From Ideonella_A sakaiensis_A (lineage in GTDB: Bacteria > Pseudomonadota > Gammaproteobacteria > Burkholderiales > Burkholderiaceae_C): a stretch of 64,000 bases of DNA. Under the pieces are notes generated by a model that was given only the letters and a program-made list of their open reading frames with translations, did not search any database and was not told the origin of the DNA. A program made the translations under genes and the position numbers. The stretch covers positions 1,798,001-1,862,000 of the forward strand of contig NZ_CP182947.1 of NCBI RefSeq assembly GCF_048320135.1, written 5' to 3'. This document shows, in pieces, positions 58,962-64,000 of the stretch (its first letter is position 1; each line of letters opens with the position of its first letter).

Positions 58962-61900
58962 ATGCAGTTTCTGCGCGCGCTGATCAACAACCATCCGCTG
59001 GCCAACATCGGCTTCGTCGTCGTGCTGCTGCTCGGCCTGTTCAGCTACCTGACGATGCCGCGCGAGCAGGATCCGGAAATCAATTTCAACTGGGTCAGCA
59101 TCACGACGGTGCTGCCCGGCGCCAGCGCCGAGGAGGTCGAGCGGCTGGTCACCAATCCGCTCGAGGATGCGATCAAGGGCGTCGCCGATGTGCGCTTCGT
59201 GATCTCGACCTCGCGCGAGAACATCGCCAGCATGCTGGTGCGTTTCCGCGAGATCAGCGAACGCAGCTTCGACAAGCGGATGGCCGACCTGCGGCGCGAG
59301 ATCCAGAACAAGGCGGCGAGCGAACTGCCCGCCACTGCGAAGGAACCGGTGATCCTCGAGATCACGACCAGCAACGGCTTTCCGACCGCCTCGCTGATGC
59401 TGCTCGGCCAGGCCGACGACGAAACGCTGCGCATCAATGCGCGCCGCATCAAGGACGATCTGGAACGGATGGCCGGCGTCGACCAGGTTTATGCGTCGGG
59501 GCTGCGCGAACCGGAAATCCTGATCAGCCCCGATTCGCAGGCGCTGGCCGCACGCGGCCTGCTCGCCACCGATGTCGCCGACAGCGTCGCCGCCTGGTGG
59601 CGCGACACCTCCGGCGGCAGCCTGCGCACGCAGGGTGGCAGCTGGTCGATCAGCGTCAAGGGCATCGCCACCGATCCGTCGCAACTGGTCGACCTGCCGG
59701 TGTTTTCGTCGACGCGGCCCGGCCTGTCCGCGAGGCTCGGCGACGTCGCGCGGATCGAGCGCGCACGGGCCCCGGCATCGCAATATGCGGCGACCGACGG
59801 CCGGCTCGCCGTGTCGCTCGCGGTGACGAAAAAATCCGGCACCAACACGCTCGAACTGGTCGACCGGCTGAAAACCTACATCGACGAGCAGAACCTCACG
59901 CTGGCGCGCTCCGGCCTCGACCTCGTGCTCAGCGACGACCAGACGGTGCCGACCCGCGATGCGATCGGCGTGATGCAGACCAATGCGCTGGTCGGCATCA
60001 CGATGGTGCTGGCGGTGTGCTGGCTGTTTCTCGGCTGGCGGATCGGCCTGCTGGTGTCGCTGGGCATTCCGTTTTCGCTGTTCGGCGCGTTTGCCGTGCT
60101 CAATGCGCTCGGCCACACCGTCAATGTCTCGGTGTTGCTCGGCGTCGTGATTGCGCTGGGCATGCTGGTCGACGATGCGGTCGTCGTCGTCGAGGCGATC
60201 TTCTACCGCATGCAGCGCGGCCAGCAGGCGCTGGCTGCCAGCCTCGATGCGATCGCCGAGGTCTGGAAGCCGGTGCTCGCATCGGTCGCGACGACGATGG
60301 CCGCTTTTCTGCCGCTGATGCTGCTGCCCGGCATCATGGGCAAGTTCATGTTCATCATCCCGTTTGTCGTCACGGTGGCGCTGCTGATCTCGCTGCTCGA
60401 GGCGTTCTGGATGATGCCGGTGCATGTCGGCGCGATCGGTGTGCGGTTTGACCCGAACTCGCGCGTGCAGGCCTGGCGGGCGCGTTTCAACCGCGGCATC
60501 CGGCTGCGTTACGGCCAGGCGCTGGCCTATGTGCTGCGGCGGCCGAAACGCTTTGCGGTGGTCGGCGCGGCGGCGGTCGCCGCGGCGGTTGCGCTGCTCG
60601 CAACCGGCGTGATCCGGGTGCAGTTTTTTTCGTTCGACCCGATCCGCGCGTTCTACGTCAATGTCGACATGCCACCGACCGCGGCGCTCGAAGATACGTT
60701 GGCGGCAACGCAATTGGTCGAGCAGGCGGTGCGCGGCCAGTTGCGCGGCGTCGGCCCGGCTGGCGAGGCACGTGCGGTGACCAGCACCGCCGGCCTGAAG
60801 TTCACCGAAACCGAACCGGTCTACGGCGAGCTTTATGGCCAGGTGTTCGTTTCGCTGAACCCGCGCAGCGACGATTCACGCACCGTCAGCGAGGTTGTCG
60901 AGCAGATGCGCAACACGATCGAGAACCTGCCCGGCCCGGGGCGCAAGAGTTTTACCGTGTTGTCGGGCGGCCCGCCGGCCGGCAAGGCGATCAGCGTGAA
61001 AGTGCGTGGCGACGATTTCGAGCGCATCCAGCGCGCCGCCGATGCGCTGAAACAGATCACCGCAACGATCCCGGGCGCAAAGGACGTGCAGGACGACAAC
61101 CTGCCCGGCCGGATGCAGTTCGAGTTGCGGCTCGACCGCGATGCGGTGCGTGATGCCGGCCTGCATCCGGCGCAGGTGGCGCGGCTGGTGCGGCTGGCGG
61201 TTGATGGCGAGGTGGTCGCCTTCACCCGCGACGAAGGCGACAAGATCGAGCTGCGGATCCGCTCCGACGAGGCGCTGCGCGGCGCCGGCGACCTGCGCGC
61301 CGACCCGGCCGCGCTGCTCGCCGAACCGATTGCCTTGCCGAACGGCCAGACGACCCGGCTCGGCGCGCTGGTCGAAGCCGAAGTGCAGCCGGGCCGCGGC
61401 TTCATCCGCCACTACAACCTGCGCCGCACCGTCACCGTCGAAGCCAATCTCGACAAGGAGGTCACCGATACCAAGGCGGCCAACGACATCATCAAGGCCG
61501 GCTGGGAAAGGATCCGCGCCGAGCATCCGGGCATCGACCTCGATTTTTCCGGCGAACTCGAGGACATCGAGGAGAGCCTGGACGCGATGCAGAGCCTGTT
61601 CATGCTCGGTGTCGGGCTGATCTACCTGATCCTCGCGGCGCAGTTCAGGAGCTATTTCCAGCCGATGATGATCCTGGTCACGGTGCCATCGGCCTTCACC
61701 GGCGTCGCCTTCGGACTGGCGATCTCGAACAACCCGTTGTCGCTGTATACGCTGTATGGCGTGATCGCGCTGACCGGCATCGCTGTCAATTCGGCGATCG
61801 TGCTGATCGATGCGGCAAACGACCGCATGCAGCGCGGCATGAGCACGATCCACGCGATCATCCAGGCTGCGCGGCGTCGCGTCGTGCCGATCCTGATCAC

Positions 61901-62123
61901 GACGACGACGACGATCGGCGGGCTGTTTTCGCTCGCCTTCGGGCTCGGCGGCCACAGCCTGTTGTGGGGGCCGGTGGCGGCCAGTATTGTCTGGGGTCTG
62001 GCATTCTCGACGCTGCTGACGCTGTTTGTTGTGCCATTGCTGTATCTCGCATTCATGCGCGGCCACGACCACGCGGGGACGCGCCGACGCTGGTGGCAGC
62101 GCCGGCGGATCCTGCCCGCTTGA
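58962..62123 (+). CDS. RND efflux transporter, inner-membrane pump
   Basis: This is a pump of 1053 residues of the AcrB/HAE-type family with 12 membrane helices in two repeats and two large periplasmic loops. The proton-relay aspartates D404 and D405 are in GMLVDDAVVVVEA. N-terminal MQFLRALINNHPLANIGFVVV and the PSAFTGVAFG segment fit the efflux group. It takes compounds from the periplasm or membrane and passes them through the adaptor to an outer-membrane channel encoded elsewhere. Substrates unknown. The FRE and metal motifs of heavy-metal pumps are not obvious. Confidence 0.93.
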   Translation: MQFLRALINNHPLANIGFVVVLLLGLFSYLTMPREQDPEINFNWVSITTVLPGASAEEVERLVTNPLEDAIKGVADVRFVISTSRENIASMLVRFREISERSFDKRMADLRREIQNKAASELPATAKEPVILEITTSNGFPTASLMLLGQADDETLRINARRIKDDLERMAGVDQVYASGLREPEILISPDSQALAARGLLATDVADSVAAWWRDTSGGSLRTQGGSWSISVKGIATDPSQLVDLPVFSSTRPGLSARLGDVARIERARAPASQYAATDGRLAVSLAVTKKSGTNTLELVDRLKTYIDEQNLTLARSGLDLVLSDDQTVPTRDAIGVMQTNALVGITMVLAVCWLFLGWRIGLLVSLGIPFSLFGAFAVLNALGHTVNVSVLLGVVIALGMLVDDAVVVVEAIFYRMQRGQQALAASLDAIAEVWKPVLASVATTMAAFLPLMLLPGIMGKFMFIIPFVVTVALLISLLEAFWMMPVHVGAIGVRFDPNSRVQAWRARFNRGIRLRYGQALAYVLRRPKRFAVVGAAAVAAAVALLATGVIRVQFFSFDPIRAFYVNVDMPPTAALEDTLAATQLVEQAVRGQLRGVGPAGEARAVTSTAGLKFTETEPVYGELYGQVFVSLNPRSDDSRTVSEVVEQMRNTIENLPGPGRKSFTVLSGGPPAGKAISVKVRGDDFERIQRAADALKQITATIPGAKDVQDDNLPGRMQFELRLDRDAVRDAGLHPAQVARLVRLAVDGEVVAFTRDEGDKIELRIRSDEALRGAGDLRADPAALLAEPIALPNGQTTRLGALVEAEVQPGRGFIRHYNLRRTVTVEANLDKEVTDTKAANDIIKAGWERIRAEHPGIDLDFSGELEDIEESLDAMQSLFMLGVGLIYLILAAQFRSYFQPMMILVTVPSAFTGVAFGLAISNNPLSLYTLYGVIALTGIAVNSAIVLIDAANDRMQRGMSTIHAIIQAARRRVVPILITTTTTIGGLFSLAFGLGGHSLLWGPVAASIVWGLAFSTLLTLFVVPLLYLAFMRGHDHAGTRRRWWQRRRILPA

Positions 62124-62200
62124 AGCCGCTCGCGATGCTGGAACTGCGCGCGCCGGGACGACACAAACATCGTTACTGACAAAACCAGAACCAACAAGAC

Positions 62201-62941
62201 ATGATCGAACGACACATCGATATCCCGACTGCCGATGGCGGGATGAACAGCTTCGTGGTCCATCCGGAGGAAGACGGACCTTTCCCGGTCGTCCTCTTCT
62301 ACATGGATGCACCGGGCAAACGGGAGGAACTGCACGACATGGCGCGGCGCATCGCCGCCGTCGGCTATTACGTCGTATTGCCGAATCTGTACTACCGGCG
62401 ATCGCGCGACTACCAGCTGGAGGAGCGCACCGAGACCGCATTGGCCGCGATGTATGAGCACATGGACTCGCTCGACGTGACGACCACCGAATGCGACACG
62501 CTGGCGATGCTGGCGTTCGTCGACGGCGAGCCGGAAGCCGACGAATCGCGGATCGGCGCAGTCGGTTATTGCATGAGCGGCCCGTTCGTGATGTGGGCCG
62601 CTGCCGCCTTTCCTGACCGCTTGCGCTGCATTGCGTCGATCCACGGCGCACGCATGGTCACCGACCAGACCGACTCGCCGCACCTGGCGGCACCGAAGAT
62701 CCGCTGCGAAAGTTATTTCGCCTGCGCCGAATTCGACAAATGGGCATCGAAGGCGGACGTCATGAAACTGCAGTCCGCACTCGAGGTCGCCGGCACGCCG
62801 CACCGCGTCGAGTGGTATGCCGGCGCCGAGCACGGCTTCGTTTTCCCGCAACGCAACGGCGTCTACAAGCGTGATGCCGCCGAACGGCACTGGGAGCGGT
62901 TGTTCAGCCTGTTCGACCGCAACCTGCGGCAGCTGCGCTGA
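62201..62941 (+). CDS. Dienelactone hydrolase family protein
   Basis: This is an alpha/beta hydrolase of 246 residues. The nucleophile is the cysteine in VGYCMSGPFVMW, as in dienelactone hydrolases, and the catalytic histidine is in AEHGFVFPQRN. The acid residue should lie near ACAEFDKWASK. It would open a lactone or ester. No chlorocatechol genes surround it, so the true substrate is open. It is in the same direction as the RND pump gene and the sirtuin gene, with 77 and 19 base gaps. Confidence 0.87.
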   Translation: MIERHIDIPTADGGMNSFVVHPEEDGPFPVVLFYMDAPGKREELHDMARRIAAVGYYVVLPNLYYRRSRDYQLEERTETALAAMYEHMDSLDVTTTECDTLAMLAFVDGEPEADESRIGAVGYCMSGPFVMWAAAAFPDRLRCIASIHGARMVTDQTDSPHLAAPKIRCESYFACAEFDKWASKADVMKLQSALEVAGTPHRVEWYAGAEHGFVFPQRNGVYKRDAAERHWERLFSLFDRNLRQLR

Positions 62942-62960
62942 GCCGCAACGAGGCATCACG

Positions 62961-63722
62961 ATGACACCGCCCGAAGATTCGGTCACCCGCGCGCGGCAGC
63001 TGGTCGACGCCGCGCGGCGCATCGTCGTGCTGACCGGTGCCGGCATCTCGACCGAATCGGGGATTCCGGATTTCCGCGGGCCGAAAGGTGTCTGGACAAA
63101 AAATCCAGCAGCCGAGAAACAGTCGACGCTGCAGAACTACCTGGCCGATGGCGAGGTGCGGCGCGCTGCCTGGCAAAGCCGCATCAACCATCCGGCCTGG
63201 CATGCCGGGCCGAACAGCGGCCACCGCGCGGTATTCGAGCTCGAGCGCCGCGGCCTGCTGCACGGCCTGATCACGCAGAATATCGACGGCCTGCACCAGC
63301 TGGCCGGCCATGCCGAGAACCGCGTCGTCGAGGTCCATGGCACGATGCGCCGGGTGATGTGCTGGGGCTGCGGCAAGCGGCTGCCGATGCCCGAGGTGCT
63401 GCAGCGGGTCCGCGCCGGCGAGGCCGATCCACATTGCCTGGAGTGCGGCGGCATCCTGAAAAGCGACACGATCTCGTTCGGCCAGGCGCTGGTGCCGGAG
63501 GTGATCGAACGGGCGATGGCGCTGGCCGCCGAAGCCGATCTGCTGCTGGCGATCGGCACGACGCTGCAGGTTTATCCGGTGGCGTCGGTGGTGCCGCTGG
63601 CCGGCGAGGCCGGTGCACGGATCATCATCGTCAACGACCAGCCGACGCCGATGGATGCGCTGGCCGACGTGTTGCTGCGCCAGCCGATCGGCGAGGTATT
63701 GCCACGGATCTGCGCCGGCTGA
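62961..63722 (+). CDS. NAD-dependent protein deacylase, sirtuin family
   Basis: This is a sirtuin of 253 residues. NAD-site motifs: LTGAGISTESGIPDFRG at residues 25-40, ITQNIDGLHQ, and the catalytic histidine in EVHGTMRRVMC. The structural zinc is held by C-x-x-C pairs CWGC and CLEC. It removes acetyl or other acyl groups from protein lysines. It starts 19 bases after the dienelactone hydrolase gene. The Tyr/Arg pair of class III (desuccinylase) sirtuins is not clearly present. Confidence 0.92.
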   Translation: MTPPEDSVTRARQLVDAARRIVVLTGAGISTESGIPDFRGPKGVWTKNPAAEKQSTLQNYLADGEVRRAAWQSRINHPAWHAGPNSGHRAVFELERRGLLHGLITQNIDGLHQLAGHAENRVVEVHGTMRRVMCWGCGKRLPMPEVLQRVRAGEADPHCLECGGILKSDTISFGQALVPEVIERAMALAAEADLLLAIGTTLQVYPVASVVPLAGEAGARIIIVNDQPTPMDALADVLLRQPIGEVLPRICAG

Positions 63723-63743
63723 GCCGCACCAGCGGCGCCGCCG

Positions 63744-64000
63744 TCACTGGATCTGCCGGTAGATCGCCTCGCTGAGAGCCAGCAGGCTCTCGCGCGGCAA
63801 CTCGCCGACCAACGCATAACCGGCGCCGTCTTCGACCCAGTAGAACATCCCGACATCGCCGTGTTGCTCATGGCGGAACGCCGCGTCAGTGCCCTGCTCC
63901 GGCTTGCGCAGATAGACGGTGACGCGCCGCTGCTGGCCGTCCTGGTACATCAGCTGCGCGCTCTTGCCGGGACCGTCGGGCAGCAAGCGGCCGCCGACCA
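63744..64000 (-). CDS. Anti-sigma factor family protein, C-terminal part (truncated by window end)
   Basis: This is the end of a minus-strand gene whose start lies beyond position 64000. The visible 85 or so residues read SAQLMYQDGQQRRVTVYLRKPEQ, FYWVEDGAGYALVGELPRESLLALSEAIYRQI, the periplasmic tail of small membrane anti-sigma factors that hold ECF sigma factors inactive. The helix and zinc-binding N-terminal part are not in this window. The stop is at 63746-63744. An ECF sigma gene probably stands upstream, outside the window. Confidence 0.75.
   Translation of the reverse strand, partial: VGGRLLPDGPGKSAQLMYQDGQQRRVTVYLRKPEQGTDAAFRHEQHGDVGMFYWVEDGAGYALVGELPRESLLALSEAIYRQIQ

Overview
The window is high-GC chromosomal DNA from a proteobacterium, densely packed with genes on both strands. 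A betaproteobacterium, perhaps Burkholderiales, fits best but is not proven. The pointers are TRAP carriers, CaiB-type CoA transferases, the DUF1615 lipoprotein, a PA2169-type protein, and an Ala/Lys-rich secreted protein with a paired-cysteine motif seen mostly in that group. I saw no rRNA, tRNA, CRISPR array, insertion sequence or prophage gene. One gene (DUF2269, 12939-13413) carries an apparent single-base frameshift.

Layout. 101-4676: small membrane and secreted proteins, a nucleoside-recognition (Gate) protein and a cardiolipin synthase. 4614-7442: a TAXI-type TRAP uptake operon. 7618-10403: a FIST protein translationally coupled to a cytoplasmic hybrid histidine kinase. 10405-15717: a deaminase, a DUF1615 lipoprotein, an alpha/beta hydrolase, the broken DUF2269 gene, a VOC protein, and Crp- and LuxR-type regulators. 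15910-19733: an EF-hand membrane protein followed by a guanidinium-type SMR exporter, then maleylacetoacetate isomerase divergent from a MarR regulator. 19742-26634: phosphatases, hemerythrin, HPP-CBS, ceramidase-like, GST, EgtB and VOC genes. 26934-30610: a sulfur cassette of two split YeeE/YedE pairs flanking a metallo-beta-lactamase/double-rhodanese protein. 31805-37995: a LysR-controlled operon for uptake, CoA activation and lyase cleavage of a branched hydroxy-dicarboxylate. 38050-46831: a decarboxylase-family protein, SDR, lipid synthesis genes (PlsC and CdsA types), a DUF885 peptidase and a dehydrogenase-like protein without a nucleotide-binding half. 46875-52542: a SulP-STAS-cyclic-nucleotide-binding transporter followed 10 bases later by a class III cyclase/AAA/TPR protein. 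52719-64000: stress and envelope proteins, an aldehyde dehydrogenase, an EamA exporter, a DsbA-type oxidoreductase, an RND efflux pair, a dienelactone-hydrolase-like protein, a sirtuin and the end of an anti-sigma factor gene.

The most promising unit for new biology is the SulP-CNB transporter plus cyclase pair. It looks like a self-contained second-messenger circuit around an anion carrier, and a Crp-type regulator with a nucleotide-binding signature lies elsewhere in the window. Next are the sulfur cassette, where the metallo-beta-lactamase metal site is degenerate, and the CoA-transferase/lyase/TRAP operon, whose substrate can be narrowed to 3-hydroxy-3-methylglutarate, citramalate or a close relative. 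Both TRAP operons have a strong hairpin between the binding-protein gene and the permease gene, which suggests processing or attenuation to favour the binding protein.
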